Shown piece by piece: positions 55,893 to 63,654 of a DNA stretch of 64,000 nucleotides. The position numbers and the translations under genes were made by a program. This DNA comes from BAIKAL-G1 sp943369525 (lineage in GTDB: Bacteria; Cyanobacteriota; Cyanobacteriia; PCC-6307; Cyanobiaceae): contig CALRNL020000005.1 in NCBI GenBank assembly GCA_943369525.1, positions 62,001 through 126,000 on the forward strand. Direction: 5' to 3'. Every line of letters starts with the position of its first letter. The stretch's first letter is position 1. Under the pieces are notes generated by a model that made no database searches, was not told the DNA's origin, and was given only the letters and a program-made list of their open reading frames with translations.

Positions 55893-55979
55893 GCCCAACA
55901 TCATCATTCACCCGACCCGCCAAGGCTTGAGTGGTCATGCGCCGAGGTCAATGCGGGCGGGTGATGATGAGCGTTGGGA
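55893..55979 (+). other. attC-like site 2
   Basis: GCCCAAC (55893-55899) and GTTGGGA (55973-55979) flank very strong internal pairing: ATCATCATTCACCCGACCCGC on the left against GCGGGCGGGTGATGATGAGC on the right. One of the clearest attC structures in the array. Confidence 0.85.
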
Positions 55980-56047
55980 GGCTTGGAGACAGACTTCATG
56001 ATCTTCTGTTCAATTTCAGAAAGGACTGAGTATCCGGGTAAGGCGGA

Positions 56048-56581
56048 GTGTACGATATGGTCGAATTGGCATCATTTGTCGAAGAGATGTCACACGCGGA
56101 GAACGAGCGCAAGCGGCTAGAGGCGTTGGCTGCGCGCTATCGAGCAGAATTGCCGAACATTCAGGCGCAGTGGGATCTCAGACCAGAAGCAGTGCGATTT
56201 AATGATATCAGTGAAGAAATACTTGCTGGCGGAATGTCAGTCTACAGGTGCAGCATGAATGATCTCTGGGGCGGAATTTACAATCCATGTGTTTACGAAG
56301 CCAATACTATTTGGAGGCCTCTCCACACCGAGGGTAAAATTATCAGGGTAATTGAGGCATGGGAGATGGGTGTTTCCCTTTCGCCACTATTTCTAGTAAA
56401 GCACGGTACGTTGGACCTGGGATTGGTAGCGGATGGCAAGCATCGGCTCACGGTTTGCCGTGCGATTGGTGCATTAGAGGTGCCGTTTATGGTTGGCAGT
56501 GTGGATGCCGAATGGGTGGAGAGAGCAATCCCAGGCTTGGTAGATATCGGCCAATGCAATGCCAGAACCATAGAGGCCTGA
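56048..56581 (+). CDS. Cassette 3: ParB/sulfiredoxin-like protein of unknown function
   Basis: A 177-residue protein with an N-terminal helical part (ASFVEEMSHAENERKRLEAL) and a ParB/Srx-like motif near the C-terminus (LGLVADGKHRLTVCRAIGAL), the D-G-x-H-R signature that binds nucleotides or DNA-related substrates in that fold. No partner is visible in the cassette. GTG 56048 or ATG 56057 are both possible; a purine-rich AAGGCGGAG precedes. The role is not known. Confidence 0.55.
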   Translation: MYDMVELASFVEEMSHAENERKRLEALAARYRAELPNIQAQWDLRPEAVRFNDISEEILAGGMSVYRCSMNDLWGGIYNPCVYEANTIWRPLHTEGKIIRVIEAWEMGVSLSPLFLVKHGTLDLGLVADGKHRLTVCRAIGALEVPFMVGSVDAEWVERAIPGLVDIGQCNARTIEA

Positions 56582-56614
56582 GCCTAAAAAGCAAAATGCT
56601 GTATCCTGGCAACC

Positions 56615-56704
56615 GCCCAACCAGCCCCTCGAGTGGACAGGCCGCCATTAAGTCGGCTTCGAAAGCAATAACTCCTTGCCTGCCACTCAGGGGCAGCGTT
56701 GGGC
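56615..56704 (+). other. attC-like site 3
   Basis: GCCCAAC (56615-56621) and GTTGGGC (56698-56704) are exact complements. The inner arms CAGCCCCTCGAGTGG and CCACTCAGGGGCAG pair with offsets. The site is nearly the same as site 5, sharing CCAGCCCCT, GAGTGGACAGGCC and CTCCTTGCCTGCCACTCAG. Confidence 0.88.
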
Positions 56705-56737
56705 CTCATGAAGCTTCCATCACATACAAGAGCTGTT

Positions 56738-57145
56738 ATGAACAAATCCAATATTGCCGGTGTCGCGTTATTGCTCATCTTCTGTGGCACTACAGTAGCC
56801 TGCACTGAATCAACATTCACGTTTGAGTCAGTAGTAACGCTCGACGATATGTCATCTCTGGTTCGGGCAAAATTCCCGCTTGGAACTTCTCGCGCAAATG
56901 TACGGCGCATGTTTGTTGAAGAGGGGCACGCAACACTAAAGGTCAAGACTGGTGATTCTAGTGGCGAGAAATACCTTTACGATATTGATTTATGCAAGTA
57001 CTACATTTGGCGCTGGAACATATCGGCTGACTATGACGCCAATAATCGATTGCGCCAAGCATACGTAAATGGAAACATTGTTTTTCTGGACGGCAATCCA
57101 AAGAAGGTTATTGTAAAGGTTGCGGAAATAGGGAAAAAGGCATAG
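56738..57145 (+). CDS. Cassette 4: putative lipoprotein
   Basis: A 135-residue protein whose N-terminus (MNKSNIAGVALLLIFCGTTVAC) is a lipoprotein signal peptide with the lipobox V-A-C. The mature domain (LVRAKFPLGTSRANVRRMFV; ISADYDANNRLRQAYVNGNI) resembles small bacterial envelope domains but no family was assigned. A longer frame from 56699 exists, but ATG 56738 gives the proper signal. It begins 34 bases after attC 3. Confidence 0.6.
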   Translation: MNKSNIAGVALLLIFCGTTVACTESTFTFESVVTLDDMSSLVRAKFPLGTSRANVRRMFVEEGHATLKVKTGDSSGEKYLYDIDLCKYYIWRWNISADYDANNRLRQAYVNGNIVFLDGNPKKVIVKVAEIGKKA

Positions 57146-57205
57146 ATATATCGGGTTCAACGTCCTAGGCCAGAAGCTTACAAGGGCGAGAGTTCACTGG
57201 GCTTT

Positions 57206-57439
57206 GTGCTCTTTGATCGCGACAGCGATCCGAAGACCACCGATGATCAAGCCCTCATTGGCGCCGGACCTAGCCGAGCCGATCCAACGAATATGGGCAA
57301 ACTAATCACTTATACAGACGTCGATCCTTGGCGCTCTATTTTCGACTTCGATGCCGCTGACCGTATCGTGCCTTATAAAGGTGATTGCAGTGAAGTCGAT
57401 AGGCTAATGAAGAAGCAGACGGGGCCACAGAGGCGATGA
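57206..57439 (+). CDS. Cassette 4: possible degraded or partial open frame
   Basis: Opens at a GTG without a ribosome-binding site (LFDRDSDPKTTDDQALIGAG; LITYTDVDPWRSIFDFDAAD) and is also open upstream to 57147, so it may be the tail of a lost gene. It ends just before attC 4. Composition is plausible, but no family was recognised. Confidence 0.3.
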   Translation: MLFDRDSDPKTTDDQALIGAGPSRADPTNMGKLITYTDVDPWRSIFDFDAADRIVPYKGDCSEVDRLMKKQTGPQRR

Positions 57440-57440
57440 G

Positions 57441-57507
57441 GCCCAACCCATCGTTCGAGGGGATCTGCGCAAGAAGCCGCGGAGCCCACTCAACTCAAAC
57501 GTTGGCC
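57441..57507 (+). other. attC-like site 4
   Basis: GCCCAAC (57441-57447) and GTTGGCC (57501-57507) with weaker internal pairing over a 67-base site, the shortest in the array. Spacing to the hicB ATG (72 bases) matches the other cassettes. Confidence 0.65.
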
Positions 57508-57572
57508 GGTCCCAGGGAAGATCTGCCGACAGGCTGTGGCAGAGCTATCGTGAGTGGACGCAGGTGACTCCC

Positions 57573-57782
57573 ATGGCAAAGCAGTTCGATGTGGTGGTTG
57601 AGAGAGACTCAGAGGGCTTTTATGTTGCGAGCGTGCCCTCTCTAGTCGGATGCCACACACAGGCACGGTCTCTGGATGAGTTGATGAGCCGGATCAGAGA
57701 AGCTATTGAACTCTGTCTAGAGATTCAGGACGGAATGGTCGAACAACTGGACTTCGTTGGCGTTCAGAGAGTAACAGTCTAG
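57573..57782 (+). CDS. hicB: Cassette 5: HicB-family antitoxin
   Basis: A 69-residue RNase-H-like fold antitoxin (KQFDVVVERDSEGFYVASVP; LVGCHTQARSLDELMSRIRE), the standard HicB partial-RNase-H pattern. It would neutralise HicA and repress the operon. The ATG at 57573 is preferred over a GTG at 57564. It is followed by the toxin gene two bases later. In this operon the antitoxin comes first, the reverse of classic hicAB. Confidence 0.85.
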   Translation: MAKQFDVVVERDSEGFYVASVPSLVGCHTQARSLDELMSRIREAIELCLEIQDGMVEQLDFVGVQRVTV

Positions 57783-57784
57783 AC

Positions 57785-58012
57785 GTGTCAACATATTCCG
57801 CTGTCACAGGCAAGGCGCTCATCCTGGCACTTCGAAAGATTGGCTTCGAAGTTCTGCGAATAAAGGGAAGTCATCATTTTCTCAAACATCCCGATGGCCG
57901 CACTACTGTAGTCCCTGTTCATTCTGGTGAAACGCTGGGTCCTGGGTTGCTTTCCAAAATCCTGCGTGATTCTGAGCAAACCAGAGATGAACTAGAGGAG
58001 CTGCTTTCTTGA
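57785..58012 (+). CDS. hicA: Cassette 5: HicA-family mRNA interferase toxin
   Basis: A 75-residue double-stranded-RNA-binding-like toxin. TGKALILALRKIGFEVLRIK is followed by the catalytic-His region GSHHFLKHPDGRTTVVPVHS and GPGLLSKILRDSEQ. HicA cleaves mRNA. GTG 57785. The pair is complete and appears intact, so this cassette probably stabilises the array. Confidence 0.88.
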   Translation: MSTYSAVTGKALILALRKIGFEVLRIKGSHHFLKHPDGRTTVVPVHSGETLGPGLLSKILRDSEQTRDELEELLS

Positions 58013-58024
58013 GCGAAGATGGCC

Positions 58025-58114
58025 GGCCAACCAGCCCCTGGAGTGGACAGGCCACCATGAATTCACTTCAGGCACCAGATGCTCCTTGCCTGCCACTCAG
58101 CTCAAGCGTTAGCC
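58025..58114 (+). other. attC-like site 5
   Basis: GGCCAAC (58025-58031) and GTTAGCC (58108-58114) bracket arms almost identical to site 3 (CCAGCCCCTGGAGTGGACAG; CTCCTTGCCTGCCACTCAG). The outer pair has one mismatch. Confidence 0.85.
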
Positions 58115-58180
58115 AGAGCAGGGAGATGCGCGGAAGTCGCGTGCGTGGCTACAATGTAAGTACGTCTGCAGGTCGTGGCC

Positions 58181-58423
58181 ATGGTTCGAGCGAAGCTGGT
58201 CAAAATCGGCAACTCGAGAGGGGTCCGTCTCGCCAAGACGATGCTTGAGGTTGCGGGGCTGGCTGACGAAGTCGAGATCGAGGTGGCTCCAGGGATTCTG
58301 ACCATCAGGCCGTTGGCTCAACCGAGGGCTGGCTGGGCAGAGGCGGGGGCGGCGTTCCAGCCGGAGGGCCTTATCGATGAGATGACCGCTACTCGGTTTG
58401 ATGATGAAGAGTGGTCCTGGTGA
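58181..58423 (+). CDS. mazE: Cassette 6: MazE/AbrB-type antitoxin
   Basis: An 80-residue swapped-hairpin (SpoVT/AbrB) DNA-binding protein: VRAKLVKIGNSRGVRLAKTM and VEIEVAPGILTIRPLAQPRA, then a C-terminal toxin-binding tail (LIDEMTATRFDDEEWSW). ATG 58181 is chosen over a GTG two codons earlier. Its stop overlaps the mazF start. Confidence 0.87.
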   Translation: MVRAKLVKIGNSRGVRLAKTMLEVAGLADEVEIEVAPGILTIRPLAQPRAGWAEAGAAFQPEGLIDEMTATRFDDEEWSW

Positions 58424-58752
58424 CTGAAGAACACGTCTCAAGAGGCGATATCTTCCTTGTCTCGTTGAATCCAACTCGCGGTTCTGAAATCAGAAAGACG
58501 AGGCCTTGTGTCATCGTTTCTCCGGACGAGCTGAATTCTCACCTACGCACTTTCCTCGTTGCGCCGCTCACAACTGGCGGTCATCCATACCCTTTTCGAG
58601 TGCGTTGCACGTTTGATGGTAAAGACGGTCATGTTGTGGCTGATCAGCTGAGAGCTGTAGATAGGGAACGTCTCGTCAAGCAATTGGGGAGACTGCCGGA
58701 GACTACGCTTAATGAGCTGCTGGGTGTTCTTCAGGCGATGTTCGCTGTATAG
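58420..58752 (+). CDS. mazF: Cassette 6: MazF/PemK-family endoribonuclease toxin
   Basis: A 110-residue MazF-like toxin (VSRGDIFLVSLNPTRGSEIR; RPCVIVSPDELNSHLRTFLV; FDGKDGHVVADQLRAVDRER). MazF cleaves mRNA at short motifs. The GTG at 58420 overlaps the antitoxin stop (GTGA), so the two are translated together. The cassette ends with attC 6. Confidence 0.9.
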   Translation: MTEEHVSRGDIFLVSLNPTRGSEIRKTRPCVIVSPDELNSHLRTFLVAPLTTGGHPYPFRVRCTFDGKDGHVVADQLRAVDRERLVKQLGRLPETTLNELLGVLQAMFAV

Positions 58753-58758
58753 AGGCCT

Positions 58759-58862
58759 GGCTAACACGGCCATGCACCTGACCCGCCCCCTCCAACTTCC
58801 CGTAGCCCAATGAGATCCCGAACCAGTAGCTTTCTGCGGGCAAGTGATGGCCAGCGTTAACT
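58759..58862 (+). other. attC-like site 6
   Basis: GGCTAAC (58759-58765) and GTTAACT (58856-58862) with inner arms CGGCCATGCACCTGACCCGC and GCGGGCAAGTGATGGCCAGC pairing well. At 104 bases it is longer than the others. Confidence 0.75.
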
Positions 58863-58944
58863 CTATTTGCCTCCTCCGTTCGTTTAGCATAACACGACTC
58901 CAAAAGAAGACCAGAATCGCTCATCTCTGGAGGTCCCCGATGCA

Positions 58945-59067
58945 GTGATCTGCGCCATCAAAAAGGATTCAGAAGATCAATTTAGTGCTCCAATTCCAGC
59001 TATGCCTATTGCCATCCCCAAGCCAAATCACTTGATTACCCCATGGGCAGAATCAAGGAGACCATAG
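58945..59067 (+). CDS. Cassette 7: possible 40-residue open frame
   Basis: GTG 58945 is preceded by GGAGGT ten bases upstream. The short frame reads VICAIKKDSEDQFSAPIPAM then PIAIPKPNHLITPWAESRRP and ends just before attC 7. It is the only reading frame in this very short cassette. It may be non-coding. Confidence 0.25.
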   Translation: MICAIKKDSEDQFSAPIPAMPIAIPKPNHLITPWAESRRP

Positions 59068-59073
59068 AGCATT

Positions 59074-59149
59074 GCCTAACGGTGTAGGCGAGCTCTAGCG
59101 AACGACATCGCGGGTCCCGTGGGGATCTACCGAGCAGCCAACGTTATGT
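59074..59149 (+). other. attC-like site 7 (weak)
   Basis: GCCTAAC (59074-59080) matches the R-type core, and GTTATGT (59143-59149) in CGTT context ends the site. Internal pairing is poor, so it may be a decayed site at the distal end of the array. Confidence 0.4.
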
Positions 59150-59204
59150 AGCTGATCAAGCCTATAGTTCTGGAAGCTGCAAACCACTGCTACGTTCCCA
59201 AAAT

Positions 59205-59732
59205 GTGCCCCAAGACCCTCTGTTGAACAACATTGATCAAGGTTTGGGACAACGGTTGCCACCAATGCTGGCTGAAATAGATCTAATGGCTTTAGCGATC
59301 CGAATCGTCAAAAAAACCCTAGGCAGCTCAAGCCAACCCATGGCAGCAATCACTCACTACCTAGCCAATCTCTCCAACGGCAAGCTAGTGCTCTGGTGCT
59401 ACTTAATTTGGTGGGGAACCACCGTCTTCCATCATTTCGATCCATCGCCCAGCCTTTGGTTAAACTCACTTGGCATCAGCGCAGTGATCGGCGTTGCCCT
59501 CATTCTCAGCGTTGGCGGACTCCAATCGGCAAGCCGCGATCGCTGGCAAACGTTTCGTCTGTTCGCCATGCCCTTCTGCGTGTCGAGTTTTTCATCCCTG
59601 ATTAAGGGCAAGGGTTTCCTGCTGATTGTCTCGCCATCGGCTTCAGAAGTAGCCATCGCAGCGGGCCTCTGCGCAGCATTCTCAGCCATGGTTGTAGGCC
59701 TTAGAAGGGCACGGCATTCTTCCCGCACCTAA
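59205..59732 (+). CDS. Hypothetical membrane protein
   Basis: About 175 residues with three hydrophobic segments (LVLWCYLIWWGTTVFHHFD; LNSLGISAVIGVALILSVGG; AIAAGLCAAFSAMVVGLRR). An ATG at 59265 would remove the first 20 residues. The start is uncertain (GTG 59205). No family was recognised. It may be an eighth cassette without a clear attC, or the first host gene after the array. Confidence 0.5.
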   Translation: MPQDPLLNNIDQGLGQRLPPMLAEIDLMALAIRIVKKTLGSSSQPMAAITHYLANLSNGKLVLWCYLIWWGTTVFHHFDPSPSLWLNSLGISAVIGVALILSVGGLQSASRDRWQTFRLFAMPFCVSSFSSLIKGKGFLLIVSPSASEVAIAAGLCAAFSAMVVGLRRARHSSRT

Positions 59733-59885
59733 CAATTCTTCTGGCAAACGGGAGGTTGATTTTGGCGGCTGCGATCGCCAGGTATTGCTCCTTGGTGAGG
59801 ATGCGGCCAACTTCGACGATGACCAGAAGGCACTGCCTGGTCCTGCGGAATCAGCCGCTAGCACGGCAACGATCCAGGCGGCCTG

Positions 59886-60112
59886 CCGGACTACGACCTC
59901 AGCGCTTCCGATCGGGTCCAGGTCAGCATCTCCGGCCGCATCATGGATGGGCCCTACACCCGGCTGTTGATGCAGCAGCCCGACCTCTCGCTGACCCAGG
60001 TGATGCTGCTCGATCGCATCCAGAAGGGCCTGCCGATCAGCCGTGATGAACAGCTTGAGCGAAAGAAGCACCAGCGGGTGGAGGCACGATGCCCCAATCC
60101 AATGGGTTCGGC
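59886..60112 (+). pseudogene. Remnant of a RecG-like/AlbA_2 (ATP-binding) protein C-terminus
   Basis: Reads PDYDLSASDRVQVSISGRIM, then YTRLLMQQPDLSLTQVMLLD and RIQKGLPISRDEQLERKKHQ, the C-terminal signature of putative DNA-binding AlbA_2/RecG-like proteins. The N-terminal part and the end are missing, so only about 75 codons remain. Confidence 0.55.
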
Positions 60113-60145
60113 TGACATGGCCACGATGCCGCGCTCGGCGGGGCA

Positions 60146-60253
60146 ATGCAAATTCTACTCAAGGACGACACCCAGGTCTACAAGCAGTTCGTCGAAAACG
60201 AGTCATTCCGCAGGGCCGTAACTGACATGGTCTTTACAATTGCAAACCAATAA
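60146..60253 (+). pseudogene. Remnant of a type I restriction enzyme R subunit (HsdR) C-terminus
   Basis: The last 35 codons before TAA read ILLKDDTQVYKQFVENESFR then RAVTDMVFTIANQ, matching the C-terminal helix block of HsdR subunits (KQF-x-N-x-x-FRR). Nothing upstream fits HsdR. A scar of a former restriction system next to the integron. Confidence 0.5.
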
Positions 60254-60563
60254 CCATGCGCGAAGCCAGGGCTATCCTCGAGTTTCAGCGGACGGGACTC
60301 TTGATCCCTCGTGGGTCCGCTGAGCTACTGCCAGGAGCTGCTTCGGATCTGCATCACATCGGAGCAAGCAAGGGGTTCGCCATCGGAAACCCAGTAGAAA
60401 AGCCATCTTGACGTCCCTAAACAAGCGCGCCGAGGGTAATTGGGCTGGCCAAGCCATAGCAGTGGAGGTGCATAATCGAGCCATCGATTCAGCGGAGGGC
60501 CGCCCATGCCAATCAGCTAAGCGCCCTAAAATCCACCCCCATCTGCATCGAGATCATCCAGGC

Positions 60564-61478
60564 ATGTTGTCCTTCAAGCACACCAGCAAACAGCTCCTCA
60601 CCAGGGCAGCCATGCCCGTGCTGCAAGCCATCGTGCGGCAGACGCCCCCTGGTCGGCTGCGGTGGTTGGCCTGGAGGCTGGGCCATTCGCGCCTAGTCGA
60701 TTCAGTCGATTTCGTCACCAAGGCCTACGGCTTCATCGTTGCTGGCAATACCAACGATTTGATCCAGGGATATTTGTACTGGTTCGGAGTGTGGGAGCCC
60801 AACCTAACGGACTTCATCAGCCGCCGGATGGCGGAGGCACCCAACAGGGTCTTCGTGGACGTGGGCGCAAACATTGGCTATTTCAGCGCGCTTGTTGCCA
60901 AGCGCTACCCCCAATCCCACGTGGTCTCGATCGAGGCTTTCCCGCCCACTGTCGAGAAACTGCGCCTCAACCTAGGGCGCAATGGCCTAAAGAATGTGCG
61001 CGTCGTCGATGTGGCCGTCAGTGACAGCCAGGGCACCATTGAGTTCTTCTATGCCGGGCCTTGCAACGAAGGGGCCACAACCACCCTCAAAGGGCGGTTC
61101 CCATCCACGGCGCTGCCAGTGAGCTGCAAACCACTATCGGAACTGCTCACGGAGGAGGAGCTAGCCACCGTGCGGCTGATCAAAATCGATGTGGAAGGAG
61201 CGGAATCGCGCGTCATTAAGGGTTTGGCTTCGATATTGGCAAGGCTGCCTCAGGACTGCGAAGTGATTGTGGAACTAGCCGGCGACTCCATAGAGACTTC
61301 AATGGGTATTGTTAATACGTTTGCTGCCCACCACTTCAATGCCTATGCCATTGAAAACGACTACCACGCCCGCTCCTACCTGTATCCGCATCCCCCTAAA
61401 CGGCCCCAACGACTCAGCGCCCTTGCGGCCAAGCAAATCGATGTCGTTTTTTCGCGATTAGATCTTCAGAGCTTGTAA
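60564..61478 (+). CDS. FkbM-family SAM-dependent methyltransferase
   Basis: A 304-residue methyltransferase. After an N-terminal extension, the SAM-binding motif I is VFVDVGANIGYFSALVAK, then VVSIEAFPPTVEKLRLNL and a late RLIKIDVEGAESRVIKGL. FkbM proteins O-methylate glycans, lipids or natural products; the substrate is unknown. The ATG 60564 (MLSFKHTSKQ) is preferred over a longer frame from 60408 whose extra part is not conserved-looking. Confidence 0.82.
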   Translation: MLSFKHTSKQLLTRAAMPVLQAIVRQTPPGRLRWLAWRLGHSRLVDSVDFVTKAYGFIVAGNTNDLIQGYLYWFGVWEPNLTDFISRRMAEAPNRVFVDVGANIGYFSALVAKRYPQSHVVSIEAFPPTVEKLRLNLGRNGLKNVRVVDVAVSDSQGTIEFFYAGPCNEGATTTLKGRFPSTALPVSCKPLSELLTEEELATVRLIKIDVEGAESRVIKGLASILARLPQDCEVIVELAGDSIETSMGIVNTFAAHHFNAYAIENDYHARSYLYPHPPKRPQRLSALAAKQIDVVFSRLDLQSL

Positions 61479-61753
61479 GCGGTTCGGCGCGCCATCACCA
61501 ATCGCTCCAGCCGCGATGGAAGCGAGGCTTTCTCCCTGGCTCAGGCAGCTAGGGGGAACTAATGACGCCCACACCCCCAGGGGATGGAAATCGCTTTGGT
61601 CACGTCCCGTGGTGCCTGCGCCCATGGCGATGCCATCAGGGAAGGGAAATTCAAGCCGGCCTGGGGGCAACCCTCACCTGGGACCTGATTGCAATCGACC
61701 CCTGCGGCAGGGACGATTTAGATTAGCCCTATCCCCCTGGTCCTCGATTTAGC

Positions 61754-62416
61754 ATGGCGTTTAGTAAGGCAGAGCAGATCAAGGAGCTAGGGGCCCTAAC
61801 CGTGCTGGGCCTGCTGTCTAGTTTTAGCAATAACCTCTTACTGGGTGACCCCACAAGTCACTCGATTTTAAAACAAGCCAATACCGTTTTTGGGGCCTAC
61901 CTGACTATCACCGGTTTTTTGCATTGGCCCCTCAACACCCTGTTTATCATTATGGCCCCAACCCTATGGCTGGCGACCCTTTTTAGTAATTACAAGATCC
62001 CTCGCATTGCCCTAGATTGCGTTGGGGGCTGGCTTGCGATCCGGATGGTGATCACCTTGGTGTTCATTGATGCCCTGTTGTTGGTGCCGGCGGCCAAGCC
62101 AAGCTTGCTGCTGGGTCAGATTCTTGCCTACATTCCCTTTTTTATCATGGTTTGGGGATGGCTTTTTTGGCGGATTGATTGCTGCGGACGCCCCTTCTCT
62201 CAGCAAATCATTAAGATCTCTGAGGCCACGCCACCGATCACCTCCTTCGACTACTACGAGGCCTCCCTCTATTCCGTGATCAACAAGGGGCTCTCTGGCT
62301 TTCGGGGCAAAACACGAGCCGGCAGCATGGTGAAAATAACCCATGATTTGATGCTGATCAACATATGGGGATTGGTTTTGGCTCGGGCCTATGGGGTGGT
62401 GCAAAAGATGCTTTAG
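61754..62416 (+). CDS. Hypothetical multi-span membrane protein
   Basis: A 220-residue protein with four to five membrane helices (LGALTVLGLLSSFSNNLLLG; LTITGFLHWPLNTLFIIMAP; MVITLVFIDALLLVPAA; LAYIPFFIMVWGWLFWRI). Its C-terminal helix and GFRGKTRAGSMVKITHDLM resemble two-helix ion-channel-like proteins, but no selectivity filter is seen. It overlaps the stop of the convergent monooxygenase gene by four bases. Function unknown. Confidence 0.65.
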   Translation: MAFSKAEQIKELGALTVLGLLSSFSNNLLLGDPTSHSILKQANTVFGAYLTITGFLHWPLNTLFIIMAPTLWLATLFSNYKIPRIALDCVGGWLAIRMVITLVFIDALLLVPAAKPSLLLGQILAYIPFFIMVWGWLFWRIDCCGRPFSQQIIKISEATPPITSFDYYEASLYSVINKGLSGFRGKTRAGSMVKITHDLMLINIWGLVLARAYGVVQKML

Positions 62417-63654
62417 GGGCCGGCCCCTTTCCCTTGCCCCGATTGCTGCCAGGCCTCTTGGTAGCTCAGGTTTCCATCCTTCGCCAATTGCACACCTAGG
62501 CGACCGAATTTAGCAGCCAAAATAACCTGCAGGCGGGATAGTTTCTTGGATTGATATTGGGCCATGGCAATCTGGCGCAAGGCATCGGATTCGGCGTGCC
62601 ATTGGCGGCTGAAGGCGGCCAAGCCTTCGGCCAGGGAATCGCGGTGGCTGGCCACACCCTGGGCCAGCAGCGTCGCCCCTTCCATGGCCGCATTCACCCC
62701 CTGTCCCACGGGAGGCACGGGGGCCGCCGCATCGCCCAGCAGGGCGACCCGACCGACGACCAAAGCGGAGCAGCGCTTTGCTTTGCCCGTGGGCAGGCAG
62801 TCCCGCTGGCAAAAGGCTTCCACCATGGCGTCCGAGGCAAAATGGCGCAACAGGGGGTGGGTTTGATCGAACAGGTCGGCGGCCTCCCGAAACGAGGCAA
62901 ATTGCCTGGGTGCGGCAAAGCCGATCTGGCAGAACCAGCGGGGATCGCCGGGGCCCAGGGGACCATTAATCGCGCCGGCAACGGCAAGCACCGGGTGGGT
63001 TGCCAACACATAGAGATAGTTGGCATCCAATTCATCGAGATGCTGGTCAAGGTGCAACATCATGGCGTGGTTGCCCAGATCCATCGATTGCACCGAAAAG
63101 CCGGGCTCCTGGTCACTTAAGGCTCGCCGCAGCCCACTGCCGCCGCCGTCACAGGCCACCACCAGGTCAAACTGACGCACCTCGCTGCTGCCGGTGGCGC
63201 GCCAGGTGAGTTGCAGCTCGCCCCGCTCGGCATTGGCCAGCTGGGCTTCCACGCCAAAGTGGAGGTCTACGGAGTTTGCGTAGTGGTGCAGGAGGTGGGC
63301 CTGCAGGGAGCGGCAGATGTCCCCCCGGCTACCGGTCCATCCCTGGCTGCCATAGGGTTCAACGATGAAGCCCCAACCGAGTCGACGCATCCAGGGGGCA
63401 GGGGCGATCTTGATGCCCTTGAAGGCAATCAGGTCGGCATCGAATCGCTCCGTGATGCCAATGGCCCTAGCGGCATTGAAACCATGGCCCGTGATGTCGA
63501 TGGTGTAGCTGCGATTGGGGTTATAGGTGGCCACCTCGCCATGATCCTGGTCCCGGTCAAACAGCTGGATCTGGTAGCCGCCTGCTTGAGCGAGGGCGCA
63601 GGCAAAGGTGAGTCCGGCGGGACCGGCACCAACAACGGCAATATTGACGTGCAC
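62413..63654 (-). CDS. FAD-dependent aromatic-ring monooxygenase-like protein
   Basis: A 413-residue class A flavin monooxygenase (UbiH/kynurenine 3-monooxygenase-like). Motifs: NIAVVGAGPAGLTFACALAQ (Rossmann), FDLVVACDGGGSGLRRAL (DG motif) and VALLGDAAAPVPPVGQGVNA (second FAD motif), with AAMEGATLLAQGVASH after it. The C-terminal helix part is cut shorter than in ubiquinone hydroxylases. The start is GTG 63654. Substrate unknown. It may hydroxylate a quinone precursor or another aromatic. Confidence 0.85.
   Translation of the reverse strand: MHVNIAVVGAGPAGLTFACALAQAGGYQIQLFDRDQDHGEVATYNPNRSYTIDITGHGFNAARAIGITERFDADLIAFKGIKIAPAPWMRRLGWGFIVEPYGSQGWTGSRGDICRSLQAHLLHHYANSVDLHFGVEAQLANAERGELQLTWRATGSSEVRQFDLVVACDGGGSGLRRALSDQEPGFSVQSMDLGNHAMMLHLDQHLDELDANYLYVLATHPVLAVAGAINGPLGPGDPRWFCQIGFAAPRQFASFREAADLFDQTHPLLRHFASDAMVEAFCQRDCLPTGKAKRCSALVVGRVALLGDAAAPVPPVGQGVNAAMEGATLLAQGVASHRDSLAEGLAAFSRQWHAESDALRQIAMAQYQSKKLSRLQVILAAKFGRLGVQLAKDGNLSYQEAWQQSGQGKGAGP

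Larger units (their letters stand above)
59733..60563. other. Decayed region with remnants of larger genes
   Basis: No intact gene. It holds the two remnants listed separately, and stops in every frame. The rest has no recognised content. Confidence 0.5.

Noticed and set aside
59756..60046. Plus-strand frames covering the RecG-like remnant
   Set aside because: They are in other registers than the readable remnant and are not protein-like.
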